DNA of 64,000 nt from assembly GCA_900769645.1 (NCBI GenBank), contig CAAGHI010000077.1:33204-97203 (forward strand). Direction: 5' to 3'. Position 1 is the stretch's first letter. Every line of letters begins with the position of its first letter. Position numbers and translations under genes: made by a program. Shown in pieces: positions 15,221 to 23,732 of this stretch. Under the pieces are notes generated by a model. That model made no database searches and was not told the origin of the DNA. It was given only the letters and a program-made list of their open reading frames with translations. The stretch comes from Candidatus Gastranaerophilales bacterium. GTDB lineage: Bacteria > Cyanobacteriota > Vampirovibrionia > Gastranaerophilales > Gastranaerophilaceae.

Positions 15221-15972
15221 TTATTTTAATAGTTTTTCTGCAGAACAACCAAAGCCTAGATTATCCCCCTCACAAGTTCCGTCTCCAATTGTGCAAGGCA
15301 TCCAATCACAGTCGGCTGCTCCCCAGTTTTGTAAATAACCTTTAGCCGGTTTCACCATATAGGTTTCTCTATTAAATAATGCATAAAATACATCTTTTCC
15401 TCTAGTATTTGGTTTTAAATAACCATTTATATCAAAATATAGAGGAGAAACCTTTCCACCGTAATCAATACAAAATAACGTTCCGCTTGTAAGAATCATA
15501 CATACACCTCCACCGCCCAAATCAGTTGGATCGGAATAAGCATAACTACCATCTTTACTGTATATTTTCGTATTTTCTCTCCAACAACCTTGCTCAATCC
15601 CTTTATTTGCGTCACAAACTTTGTCTACTTTAAGATATTTTGCAAAAGCCTTTCCGACTTTTTGTTCTGTTGACAAATCTTCGTTATTTTGTGACATCAA
15701 AAGTGCGGCATTTGCTACGTCTGAATAAGCCTTTTTCCACGCAGTAGTGAGTTGCTTTTCTTTGTAATTTGCAATTACAGAAGGTAAGGTTAGGGCCGCG
15801 ACAACACCGATAATCCCGAGGGTGATAAGGACTTCAGCGAGAGTAAAAGCGACGCGTTTAGCAGCTAGGTGGCTAGGAAACCAAGCTGCTAAATTAGTTT
15901 CGCGTACTATATCACAAACCCCGTGACGCTTGCCCCCCCCCCGAAGGCACTTTTTATATCAAATTCACTCAT
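15221..15972 (-). CDS. Prepilin-like protein A, frame broken at a G10 tract
   Basis: ATG 15972 has a good ribosome site (GGAAGGAATTAACT). It reads MSEFDIKSAF, then a run of ten G (15942-15933), and stops at TAG twelve codons after the tract begins. With eleven G the frame continues as GGGGKRHG, through a repeat-derived leader, to KRVAFTLAEVLITLGIIGVVAA, and on to the end (250 aa). The prepilin motif is the N-terminal methylation/pilin helix; mature Phe would be residue 43. The C-terminal half carries the family signature FDINGYLKPNTRGKDVF and several Cys. It should be a type IV pilin or type II pseudopilin-like subunit, if made. It lies 24 bases after gcvPA on the same strand. Confidence 0.8.
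15933..15942. repeat. Homopolymer C10 (G10 on coding strand), prepilin A
   Basis: Ten C on the plus strand inside the leader of prepilin A. Eleven would restore the frame; nine or ten do not. Confidence 0.9.
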
Positions 15973-15996
15973 AGTTAATTCCTTCCGTACTTTTCC

Positions 15997-17235
15997 TTAA
16001 ACACTTGCTACATACAAAACAACATCTTCGTCAGTCGTCAATTCTGTCGTTGCAATAAGGATTTTCGTATTGTCTAATTTCAAACCTCCCAAAATTCCGT
16101 TTGCCTTTAATTTTGCAAGGAATTTGTCAGAACTCGAAACTTCAATAACAAATTCGTTATAGAAATTTTTATTAAGCGTCTTAATTCCTTTTTCAGCAAG
16201 CTTTTCAGATAACTTATGAGCCATTTTTGCTGACAAATAGCTTGCTTGACGGAAACCTTTTTCACCCATTACGGTCAAATACAAAGTTGCGCAAAGCCCT
16301 ATCAAAGCTTGGTTTGAACAAATATTACTTGTAGCTTTTTCTCGCTTAATATGTTGTTCACGAGTCTGAATTGTCAAGCAGTAAGCAGGATTTCCGTCCG
16401 CATCAACCGTTCTGCCGGCAAGACGTCCTGGAATTTGTCGCATAAATTTTTCTCTACAAGCAATAAATCCGGCGTGCGGTCCACCAAATTCCATTGGAAT
16501 TCCAAGAGTCTGAATATCTCCGACAACAATGTCTGCACATTCAGGCGGATTTAAAATTCCCAATGATGAAATATCCACGCAAACTACCAACAAACATTCC
16601 GGTTTTTGAATTCCAGAAATTTCACCGTAAAAATCAGGATTTTGAACCAAAACGCAGGCATAATCTGCAGTATTTTCAGGCATTTTGTCAAAAAGCTCAA
16701 GCTCAATTTCGTTAGCCCAGCAATATGTTTTAATTACATCAATATACTCTGGATTTAGCTTTTCAGACACAAGAACTTTATTTTTCTTAGAAATTCTAAC
16801 AGCCATCAACAAGCTCTCAGCGCAAGCTGTTGCAGCATCATACATTGTTGCGTTAGAAATATCCATGCCTGTAATTCTGCAAATCATTGTTTGGAATTCG
16901 TACATAACTTGAAGCGTACCTTGCGAAATTTCAGGCTGATACGGCGTATAAGCAGTCAAAAACTCAAAGCGATTAGCAACTTGTGAAATACAAGCCGGCA
17001 CAAACTTGTTATAAGTTCCTGCACCCAAAAACGAAATGTAGTCAGTGTTGTTCTTTTTGGCAAGAGATTTTACGGCACGCTGAGTTTCGGCTTCACTCAA
17101 AGCTTTGTCCAAATCCAACTCACTCATTCTGGCTTTTTCAGGGATTTGTTTAAACAAGTCCTCAATACTTGCCACGCCAATACTTTCCAGCATTTCTTGT
17201 TTTACTTCATCGTTATGTACTAAAAAATTTTTCAT
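15997..17235 (-). CDS. gcvPA: Glycine dehydrogenase (decarboxylating) subunit 1
   Basis: The 412-aa protein matches the N-terminal half of P-protein as a separate subunit: DYISFLGAGTYNKFVPA, TAYTPYQPEISQGTLQ, MYDAATACAESLLMA, GIPMEFGGPHAGFIA and RIPGRLAGRTVDADG. P-protein decarboxylates glycine using PLP, which is bound by a Lys in subunit 2. It is the third gene of a gcvT-gcvH-gcvPA operon, six bases after gcvH. gcvPB is normally next, but prepilin A follows instead and gcvPB is absent from the window. Confidence 0.95.
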   Translation of the reverse strand: MKNFLVHNDEVKQEMLESIGVASIEDLFKQIPEKARMSELDLDKALSEAETQRAVKSLAKKNNTDYISFLGAGTYNKFVPACISQVANRFEFLTAYTPYQPEISQGTLQVMYEFQTMICRITGMDISNATMYDAATACAESLLMAVRISKKNKVLVSEKLNPEYIDVIKTYCWANEIELELFDKMPENTADYACVLVQNPDFYGEISGIQKPECLLVVCVDISSLGILNPPECADIVVGDIQTLGIPMEFGGPHAGFIACREKFMRQIPGRLAGRTVDADGNPAYCLTIQTREQHIKREKATSNICSNQALIGLCATLYLTVMGEKGFRQASYLSAKMAHKLSEKLAEKGIKTLNKNFYNEFVIEVSSSDKFLAKLKANGILGGLKLDNTKILIATTELTTDEDVVLYVASV

Positions 17236-17241
17236 GTTTTA

Positions 17242-17628
17242 TTATTCCAATTCTTCTTTGTAATCTTCGTATTCCAAAAGGTCTTTTTCTTCTGCCGCAA
17301 CATCTCCAGTTGCCTCAACTTTAACCAACCAACCTTTTTCATAGCTGTCTTCGTTTAAGATTTCAGGAGAATCAACTGCTTCTTCGTTAATTTCCAAAAC
17401 TTTTCCACTAATCGGCATATAGATTTCTGATGCTGCTTTAACAGATTCGATTGTTGCAAAAGTTTCGCCTTTTTTAAATTCCGCATCAACTTCCGGCAAT
17501 TCAAGAAAAACAATATCTCCCAACTGTTCAACCGCATAATCAGTCAAACCGATAGTGAAAGTGTTATCTCCATTATCCAACAAGAATTCGTGAGATTTTG
17601 AACATAGAATTTTTTCTGTAATACTCAT
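17242..17628 (-). CDS. gcvH: Glycine cleavage system H protein
   Basis: A 128-aa lipoyl carrier that shuttles the aminomethyl group between P, T and L proteins. The lipoyl-attachment region is clear: LELPEVDAEFKKGETFATIESVKAASEIYMP is split over residues about 45-75, with the acceptor Lys in ESVKAASE. It has the normal length and lies between gcvT and gcvPA. A ribosome site AAAGGAGAAATT precedes the start. Confidence 0.96.
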   Translation of the reverse strand: MSITEKILCSKSHEFLLDNGDNTFTIGLTDYAVEQLGDIVFLELPEVDAEFKKGETFATIESVKAASEIYMPISGKVLEINEEAVDSPEILNEDSYEKGWLVKVEATGDVAAEEKDLLEYEDYKEELE

Positions 17629-17653
17629 TAATTTCTCCTTTAAGTTTTATATA

Positions 17654-18757
17654 TTATAATTTTATCTTATTTCTTTTTGTAATAAAAGGTCTTTTTACAA
17701 CTTCTGCATCGTGTAATTTTTCTCTTATCATAACCTGAACAGTGCTGCCTGTGCAAATATCTTTATCATTTTTTACATAAGCAAGTGCAATATTTGCCCC
17801 CAAAACAGGAGAAGGCGCGCCACTTGTTACAACGCCGACTTTTTCTCCGTCTTTGTAAACTTCATATTCGTGCCTTGCAATAGATTTATCAAGCATTTTC
17901 AATCCGACAATTTTCTTTTCCACACCGTTTTTAATCTGATTCATTATAACTTCTTTTCCATTATAATCAGCTTCTTTGTCTTTTGGAACAGACCAGCTCA
18001 ACCCAGCCTCAATCGGAGTGGTGTTTTCGTCTAAATCGTTGCCGTACAAATGAAGTGCAGCTTCCAATCTCAACGTATCACGAGCACCTAACCCGATTGG
18101 TTTTATACCAAATTCTGCACCTTCTTCCAAAATTTTATCCCACAAAAATTCTGAATATTTATTTTCAACAAGAATTTCATAACCGTCCTCGCCTGTATAC
18201 CCCGTACGAGAAGCCAAGACCTTTATCCCCGCAATCTTTGCAGGTTTTATTGTGAAAGAGTCTTGTTGAGTTGTCAACCCCATTTTGCGCAGCAATTTAT
18301 CAGCAAGAGGTCCTTGAACAGCCAACAAAGAATAATTATGAGATTGGTTATCAATTTTAACGTCAAAGTCTTTGCTGTTGCGAACAAGCCAGTTCAAATC
18401 CTCGTCAATTCTTGATGCGTTGCAGATTACAAGATATTCAAGAATTCCGAGTTTATAAATAATCAAATCGTCAATTAGACCGCCTTTTTTGTTCGGCAAT
18501 TGGCAATAGACAGCTTTTTCATAGTCAAGTTTAGAGATATCTTGTGGCACAACAGAATTCAAAAACTCCATCGCATCTTTACCGGACACAAAAACTTCTC
18601 CCATGTGCGAAACATCAAAAAGTCCGGCTTTTTCTCGAACCGTTTTATGCTCCTCAATGATTGATGAATACTGCACAGGCATACTCCAGCCGGCAAAATC
18701 AACCATCTTCGCACCAAGTTTAACGTGTTTGTCGTGTAAAAAAGTTTGTTTAGTCAT
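17654..18757 (-). CDS. gcvT: Glycine cleavage system T protein (aminomethyltransferase)
   Basis: Start at ATG 18757 (MTKQTFLHDKHVKLGAKMVD), served by GGGGGAT upstream; an in-frame ATG seven codons earlier has no comparable site. The 367-aa protein shows FAGWSMPVQYSSI, GLFDVSHMGEV and SRTGYTGEDGYEIL of the T-protein/folate-binding family. It passes the methylene group to tetrahydrofolate, releasing ammonia. It is first in the operon with gcvH and gcvPA. No glycine riboswitch was found in the 76-base gap upstream. Confidence 0.96.
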   Translation of the reverse strand: MTKQTFLHDKHVKLGAKMVDFAGWSMPVQYSSIIEEHKTVREKAGLFDVSHMGEVFVSGKDAMEFLNSVVPQDISKLDYEKAVYCQLPNKKGGLIDDLIIYKLGILEYLVICNASRIDEDLNWLVRNSKDFDVKIDNQSHNYSLLAVQGPLADKLLRKMGLTTQQDSFTIKPAKIAGIKVLASRTGYTGEDGYEILVENKYSEFLWDKILEEGAEFGIKPIGLGARDTLRLEAALHLYGNDLDENTTPIEAGLSWSVPKDKEADYNGKEVIMNQIKNGVEKKIVGLKMLDKSIARHEYEVYKDGEKVGVVTSGAPSPVLGANIALAYVKNDKDICTGSTVQVMIREKLHDAEVVKRPFITKRNKIKL

Positions 18758-18833
18758 AAAAATATCCCCCTTCTGCATTTTATTGTCTACATAAAGAGGG
18801 ATATTGTCAATGATTTATTGAGAATTATAACTT

Positions 18834-19604
18834 CTATAACTTGAATGGATAATCATCAGGGATTTTCCAACCATCTTCTGCAATTAAAGCACCACATGCT
18901 ATAACATTTTTCTCTGGATTTTTACAAGCTGCCAAACGCTGCTCATGAGTTTCTCTTTGAGAATATGTAACAACTCCAGTATCTACATTAATAGACCAAT
19001 TTGTCAAACCAATATCTAGCTTGGCTCCATTGGCCAAAGGCATAGCATACATAAATATATCTCTACCCTCGATATTTGGCCCTTTGGGGCCATTTAAATC
19101 TACATACATACAAATTGCACCATTAATTTTTTCACCTTTACTATTATTAGCTGACATAGGGGCAAAAACGACTAATACAGAGCCATTATTCATAATTGCT
19201 CTTGTTCCAGTCTTATCCAATGTATTAAAAACGGTAGTGCCATCTTTCTTATAAATTGGTGTTGTATAGCCTAAATCTCTGAGAGAATATTTTCCTTTTT
19301 TAATTAATTTTAGATTGGGAAACAAATATGTTTCAAAAAAAGACATATCAACTTTTCCAAACGGAATTTCCCAAGTTGACATATCACCATGTTCTACCTG
19401 TGCCATCTCAAAAGCATTTTGAATTATATTATAATTTTGCTCAAATCTTGTTGCTATTTCTTTTTTTCTATAACTATTCACTAACAATGGAATTGTTATA
19501 GCCGCAACAACACCAATAATTCCAAGTGTTATTAAAACTTCAGCCAAAGTAAATGCCTGACGCTTACTCTCCCCCAAAGAAGCTTTTTTCGAATCTTTTT
19601 GCAT
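18834..19604 (-). CDS. Prepilin-like protein F, intact, short leader
   Basis: Start at ATG 19604 (MQKDSKKASLGESKRQ) because GATGAGGGATAAA is a good ribosome site; an ATG four codons earlier has none. The 256-aa protein has an uninterrupted frame. The prepilin motif AFTLAEVLITLGIIGVVAA begins after a 17-residue leader. The C-terminal part has the signature YVDLNGPKGPNIEGRDIF shared with the other prepilins here. The leader holds only a GGGGG run at the place where paralogues have G10, followed by a similar KR sequence, so it may show the ancestral form. Expected to be an inner-membrane pilin or pseudopilin subunit. Confidence 0.85.
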   Translation of the reverse strand: MQKDSKKASLGESKRQAFTLAEVLITLGIIGVVAAITIPLLVNSYRKKEIATRFEQNYNIIQNAFEMAQVEHGDMSTWEIPFGKVDMSFFETYLFPNLKLIKKGKYSLRDLGYTTPIYKKDGTTVFNTLDKTGTRAIMNNGSVLVVFAPMSANNSKGEKINGAICMYVDLNGPKGPNIEGRDIFMYAMPLANGAKLDIGLTNWSINVDTGVVTYSQRETHEQRLAACKNPEKNVIACGALIAEDGWKIPDDYPFKL

Positions 19605-19708
19605 TTTATCCCTCATCTTTTTATAACTATATTATTATAACATATTTTTTAAGTATTCTTCAAGTGTATATTAAAAAATGTGTTCATAAAAAATGAACAC
19701 ATTTTTAC

Positions 19709-20764
19709 TTATAACTCTGCTAACTTTTTATAAAGCTCAATTTGTTTGTCTGTAAGGTTTTTCGGGATAACGATTTTTATCTTCGCATTAAGATTTCCAA
19801 ATCCGCCACCTTTTTTAGGCAAGCCCAAATCTTTCAACCTCAAAGCTTGTCCAGATGAAGTTTTTGGAGGAATTTTTATTCCTATTTTACCGTGCAAAGT
19901 CTCAATTTCTTTTTTACAGCCAAGAACAGCTTCCGGCGGCGTAATTTCAACTTCTCGAGTCAAATCAGATCCATTTACCTCATAATCTTTGTCCTTAATA
20001 TTTATAACCAAGAACAAGTCGCCTTTTCGACCGTAAGCATCTACTTTCCCTTCGCCTTTTATACGAAGTTTTTGACCTTCCGTAACGTCAGGCGGCAATT
20101 TTACTTTGATAGACTTTGGCTCAGATTTAAAGCCGGTTCCGCCACATTCTGAGCAATAACCACCGTTACCAGAGCACTTTGTACAACGCTCAATGTTATT
20201 GAATTTTACATTAATCGGCTTTTTGTCAAACAAATCCTTTATTGTAATATTCAAATTCATTGTGACATCAAGATCTTCCGACTTCGGAGGTTGTTGTTGA
20301 GCACGTCTTCTTGAAGAAGTTCTCTGTCCCATACCTTGTGCACCGCCAAAATCAAAACCACCAAAGTTCATACTTTGAGCGCCTCCACGAGCACCGCCGC
20401 CCATCATATCGCCGAACAACGAGCTAAAGAAGTCTGAAAATCCACCCATATCTTGACCGTTGAAGTTAAAACTTTGATATCCGCCTTGACCACCGCCAAA
20501 ACCGAATTGTTCAAACCCTGGAGGAGGTGTATAGCTTTGACCGCCTTGCCAATTTGCACCCAAACTGTCATATCTTTGACGTTTTTGTTTGTCGCCCAAA
20601 ACCTCATAGGCTTCGTTAATATCTTTAAATTTGCTTTCCGCTTCTTTTGTTTTATTTACGTCAGGGTGGTATTTACGAGCAAGTTTTCTGTACGCAGATT
20701 TGATTTCCGCATCAGTTGCATCTCTTTTTACGCCTAACGTTTCATAGTAATCTTTGTATTCCAT
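19709..20764 (-). CDS. DnaJ-type co-chaperone with reduced zinc-finger region
   Basis: The 351-aa protein has an N-terminal J domain (residues 1-70, HPD in KYHPDVNK), a long Gly/Phe-rich region (about 75-150, GGQGGYQSFNFNGQD, GGARGG), then a short Cys region and the DnaJ C-terminal beta domains. DnaJ normally has four CxxCxGxG repeats; only two are present here (CTKCSGNG and CSECGGTG, about 190-207), enough for one zinc site at most. It is therefore between canonical DnaJ and CbpA. It should stimulate DnaK ATPase. No dnaK or grpE gene is adjacent. Confidence 0.9.
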   Translation of the reverse strand: MEYKDYYETLGVKRDATDAEIKSAYRKLARKYHPDVNKTKEAESKFKDINEAYEVLGDKQKRQRYDSLGANWQGGQSYTPPPGFEQFGFGGGQGGYQSFNFNGQDMGGFSDFFSSLFGDMMGGGARGGAQSMNFGGFDFGGAQGMGQRTSSRRRAQQQPPKSEDLDVTMNLNITIKDLFDKKPINVKFNNIERCTKCSGNGGYCSECGGTGFKSEPKSIKVKLPPDVTEGQKLRIKGEGKVDAYGRKGDLFLVINIKDKDYEVNGSDLTREVEITPPEAVLGCKKEIETLHGKIGIKIPPKTSSGQALRLKDLGLPKKGGGFGNLNAKIKIVIPKNLTDKQIELYKKLAEL

Positions 20765-20842
20765 TTTATATTATCTCCTAATCATATAATAATATAAAAA
20801 ATCCAAAATCCTCATATAATTAATGATTTTTTAATGAATTGC

Positions 20843-20871
20843 TTGACAAAACCAAAAACATGGTAAATAAT
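20843..20871 (+). promoter_or_regulatory. Predicted sigma70-type promoter of prepilin B
   Basis: TTGACA (20843-20848), a 17-base spacer, then AATAAT (20866-20871), 32 bases before the prepilin ATG. The same -35, spacing and -10 occur before prepilin D at 53701-53729. Confidence 0.7.
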
Positions 20872-20903
20872 GGGTTTATAATTAAGAATAGAGAGGATTT
20901 AAG

Positions 20904-21670
20904 ATGTTTAATAATACTTCCATGATTGCCCCCCCCCCGGTGCTACGCACGTAGCCCTTTGTAACAATTTACGTAAAGCCGCATTCACATTGGCTGAGGT
21001 TTTAATTACCCTCGGCATCATCGGTGTGGTCGCAGCAATCACAATCCCGACAATCGTAAACCATTACAAAGAAAAAGTCACTATCACAAAACTTAAAAAA
21101 CTAAATTCAACATTCCAAAACGCATTTAACCTTATGCGCCAAGAAGAATTTGGTGGTGGCGATACCAGTGAATGGGGAGATATCTCTAGAGATGAATTTG
21201 TTCAAGTTTATACCAAATACCTATCAGTTGCACAAATTTGCACTCAAAAAGATATTCAAAAATGCTTTTATAACACGAATTACGCTAATTTAGGTGGGAA
21301 CCAAAACCAGCTTTACGTCAACGCCTATAGTGGCTTCATTCTTAATGACGGAGCATCGGTAGCTGTAAGCTGGTCTGGTGCAAACTCAGAATATACAATA
21401 TCAACAGGGAATTATGGTCAAATCTTCGTTGATATCAACGGAAAAAATCCTCCAAATATTCTTGGACGAGATGTGTTTTCTTTTATAATTCGAAAAGATG
21501 CGGTTATTGCTCGTGGCACAATCAATATTACCGGTTCTAACCCAAATTATTTGAGCATCCAATACGATAAACAAGGCTATTGCAACAAAAACTATACAGG
21601 GATTGGACACAACGGACTTGGTTGCACTGCTTGGGTAATTTATCAAGAAAATTTTGACTACTTAAAATAA
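20904..21670 (+). CDS. Prepilin-like protein B, frame broken at a C10 tract
   Basis: ATG 20904 follows the ribosome site GAGAGGATTTAAG and reads MFNNTSMIA, then ten C, then TAG at 20952. With eleven C the frame reads PPPPGATHVALCNNLRKAAFTLAEVL and runs to 21670 (255 aa). The prepilin helix follows (ITLGIIGVVAAITIPTIVN), and the C-terminal signature is VDINGKNPPNILGRDVF. Initiating at the internal TTG 20990 would drop the whole leader and is unlikely. The leader includes the dispersed repeat GTGCTACGCACGTAGCCC. Likely an inner-membrane pilin or pseudopilin. Confidence 0.8.
20929..20938. repeat. Homopolymer C10, prepilin B
   Basis: Ten C on the plus strand, nine codons into prepilin B. Only eleven (or eight, fourteen and so on) joins the start to the prepilin frame. 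Confidence 0.9.
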
Positions 21671-21928
21671 TATTGTTTTATTAATTATTTAATAATTAGA
21701 AAATTTAACAAAAATTTACAATATCCTGAAAACTTAGTTTAATAAAGATTTTTCGAGATACAAGTGTTTATTGATAGTGTGCCGTTTTTAGAAAAACATG
21801 CAACAAAACTCTTGTTTACACTTGTTTAAAAACATGTCAAACCCCCTTGCAAACTAATATTTAGCAAGTATCATTAACTAATGTGCACAACTGTGCCCAA
21901 AATGCCGAAATTTGAAAAGGAAAACTAA

Positions 21929-22144
21929 ATGGCTAAAGACGTAATAGAATTAGAAGGTACTATTTTAGAAGCTATGCCTAACGCAATGTTTAGAGTAAAG
22001 CTTGAAAATGACCACGAAATACTCGCTCATATTTCAGGAAAAATCAGAAAGAATTTCATCAGAATTCTCCCTGGGGACAAGGTAAAAGTCGAAATGACAC
22101 CTTACGATTTGAGCAGAGGCAGAATAACATTCAGACTTAAATAA
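21929..22144 (+). CDS. infA: Translation initiation factor IF-1
   Basis: A 71-aa OB-fold protein (IELEGTILEAMPNAMFRVKL, HISGKIRKNFIRILPGDKV, YDLSRGRITFRLK) that binds the 30S A site with IF-2 and IF-3. It opens the alpha operon and is preceded by GAAAAGGAAAACTAA. The 260 bases before it carry the likely operon promoter. Confidence 0.97.
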   Translation: MAKDVIELEGTILEAMPNAMFRVKLENDHEILAHISGKIRKNFIRILPGDKVKVEMTPYDLSRGRITFRLK

Positions 22145-22171
22145 TGTACACAAAACATAAAGGAAAACACA

Positions 22172-22285
22172 ATGAAAGTAAGATCATCAGTAAAACCAAT
22201 TTGCGATAAATGCAAATGTATCAAAAGAAAAGGAAGAATCGCTGTAATTTGCGAAAACCCTAAACACAAACAAAGACAAGGTTAA
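22172..22285 (+). CDS. rpmJ: Large ribosomal subunit protein bL36
   Basis: A 37-aa basic protein: MKVRSSVKPICDKCKCIKRK, then RIAVICENPKHKQRQG. The Cys pairs CDKC and C...H bind zinc, as in C+ type bL36. AAAGGAAAACACA is its ribosome site. It lies between infA and rpsM, as usual. Confidence 0.96.
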   Translation: MKVRSSVKPICDKCKCIKRKGRIAVICENPKHKQRQG

Positions 22286-22518
22286 TTTTTTGCGTAGTGC
22301 GCCGTGTGAACTTTGGTTATCCCGAAGAAGCGTAGTCCATTACAAAAATAGCATTAATAAACTTTTACCAATATCATTTTGTAAAAAACTACTCACTATT
22401 CACAACTCACTACTCACTCAAAAAACTGCCGAAGTTGCGGGCAAAATCAGTAACTGGTGAGGAAGTATTTAAGCCTCATACACAAAAAAATCTAACAACA
22501 AGAAAGGAAAAATTAGAA
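22286..22518. repeat. Operon spacer with repeat fragments
   Basis: A 233-base gap inside the ribosomal operon. It holds GCGTAGTGCGCCGTGTGAAC-type sequence (related to 23466-23485) and CACTATTCACAACTCACTAC, a low-complexity ACTCAC stretch. No gene is seen. Confidence 0.5.
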
Positions 22519-22890
22519 ATGGCAAGACTATCAGGGGTAGATTTACCTCGTAACAAAAGAATGGAAATCGCACTAACTTACATCTACGGAATCGGACCTA
22601 CAAGAGCTAAAAAAATTCTTGAAGCAACAAAGATTTCACCGGATCTAAGAACAGACGATTTGACAGATGAAGATATTAAACTATTGAGAAACGAATTGGC
22701 TAACTACCACATCGAAGGTGATTTGAGACGTGAAGTTTCATTGCACATCAAACGTCTTCAAGAAATCGGTTCTTACAGAGGAATGAGACACAAACGTAAC
22801 CTTCCTTGCCGTGGTCAAAGAACAAAAACTAACGGAAGAACAAGACGTGGTAAAAAAGGCTTGGCTATCACTAAGAAGAAAACAGTTTAG
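22519..22890 (+). CDS. rpsM: Small ribosomal subunit protein uS13
   Basis: Start at ATG 22519 (MARLSGVDLPRNKRMEIALT), preceded by AAGAAAGGAAAA. The 123-aa protein has the helix-two-turn-helix region (YIYGIGPTRAKKILE) and the C-terminal GSYRGMRHKRNLPCRGQRTK signature. It contacts 16S rRNA in the head and the P-site tRNA. Confidence 0.97.
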   Translation: MARLSGVDLPRNKRMEIALTYIYGIGPTRAKKILEATKISPDLRTDDLTDEDIKLLRNELANYHIEGDLRREVSLHIKRLQEIGSYRGMRHKRNLPCRGQRTKTNGRTRRGKKGLAITKKKTV

Positions 22891-23072
22891 TGCGTAGTGG
22901 AATGAGCTAGACGTCATTCTGAGGGAAGTGGTTATTTTAACCCGAAGAATCTTAGGCAAATAGAAACAAGATTTTTCTCTAACCGCTCAAGATGGCGAAA
23001 TAAGATAGCTTATTCATTTAATAACTTGATAAATTAAATAAATTAAAAAGAAAAACATAAAGGAAAGTAAAA

Positions 23073-23459
23073 ATGGCAAGACCAGTAAAAACAAAGAAAA
23101 AAGAAAAGAAGAACGTATTGCAAGGTGTTGTTCACATTCAGTCAACATTCAACAATACAATTGTAACTTCAACTGATACTCAAGGTAATGCTATTGCTTG
23201 GGCAACAGCAGGTGCTACAGGTTTCAAGGGTGCTAGAAAAGGTACTCCGTTCGCAGCTCAATCAGCAGCTGAATTAGTAGCTAAAAAATCTATCGACCAA
23301 GGTATGAAAAAAGTTGAAGTTCATATCAAAGGACCTGGTTCAGGTAGAGAAACTGCAATCAGAGCAATCCAAGCAGCAGGTTTGGAAATCACATTGATTA
23401 AAGATGTAACTCCAATCCCTCACAACGGCTGCAGACCACCTAAAAAACGTAGAGTGTAG
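23073..23459 (+). CDS. rpsK: Small ribosomal subunit protein uS11
   Basis: A 128-aa platform protein with VHIQSTFNNTIVTSTDTQGN, the GFKGARKGTPFAAQ region and the C-terminal signature DVTPIPHNGCRPPKKRRV. Ribosome site AAAGGAAAGTAAAA. The spacer to rpsM contains a GTCATTCTGAGG...CGAAGAATC repeat (22914-22953). Confidence 0.97.
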   Translation: MARPVKTKKKEKKNVLQGVVHIQSTFNNTIVTSTDTQGNAIAWATAGATGFKGARKGTPFAAQSAAELVAKKSIDQGMKKVEVHIKGPGSGRETAIRAIQAAGLEITLIKDVTPIPHNGCRPPKKRRV

Positions 23460-23732
23460 CGGATTTTGGCGAGTGCGCCGTGTGAGCTCAAGCGAGCCAA
23501 AGTTAGGGAAAAGAATTTTTACCTATTTAAGGCGAGCAACAACAAAGCGAACCCAGCACGACCTCACGAGAAACTTTATGGAACGGAATAAATTTTATAT
23601 AAATTTATGTAGTGGAATGAAGAGTTTCGAGTTGCCAATAATCCAAGATTACAAAAAACAATTAACCGCAGGGGCTTGCTTTTAAGCCAAAAAGTAGACC
23701 ATAGATGCCCTGCAAAAGAAAAGGAGAAAATA
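23460..23732. other. Operon spacer without a supported gene
   Basis: A 273-base gap between rpsK and rpsD, starting with GAGTGCGCCGTGTGAGC, a relative of the rpmJ-rpsM spacer sequence. A 70-codon open frame at 23473-23685 lacks a ribosome site and protein-like composition and is not called. Confidence 0.5.

Noticed and set aside
18758..18833. Glycine riboswitch before gcvT
   Set aside because: Only 76 bases separate gcvT from the next gene and none of the conserved aptamer sequence is present.
20990..21670. Internal TTG start for prepilin B (and similar internal starts in A, C, D, E)
   Set aside because: Such starts would drop the basic leader and cleavage site and lack ribosome sites, whereas the upstream ATGs have good ones in all five genes.
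23473..23685. 70-codon open frame in the rpsK-rpsD spacer
   Set aside because: No ribosome site, starts in repeat-like sequence, and composition does not resemble a protein.
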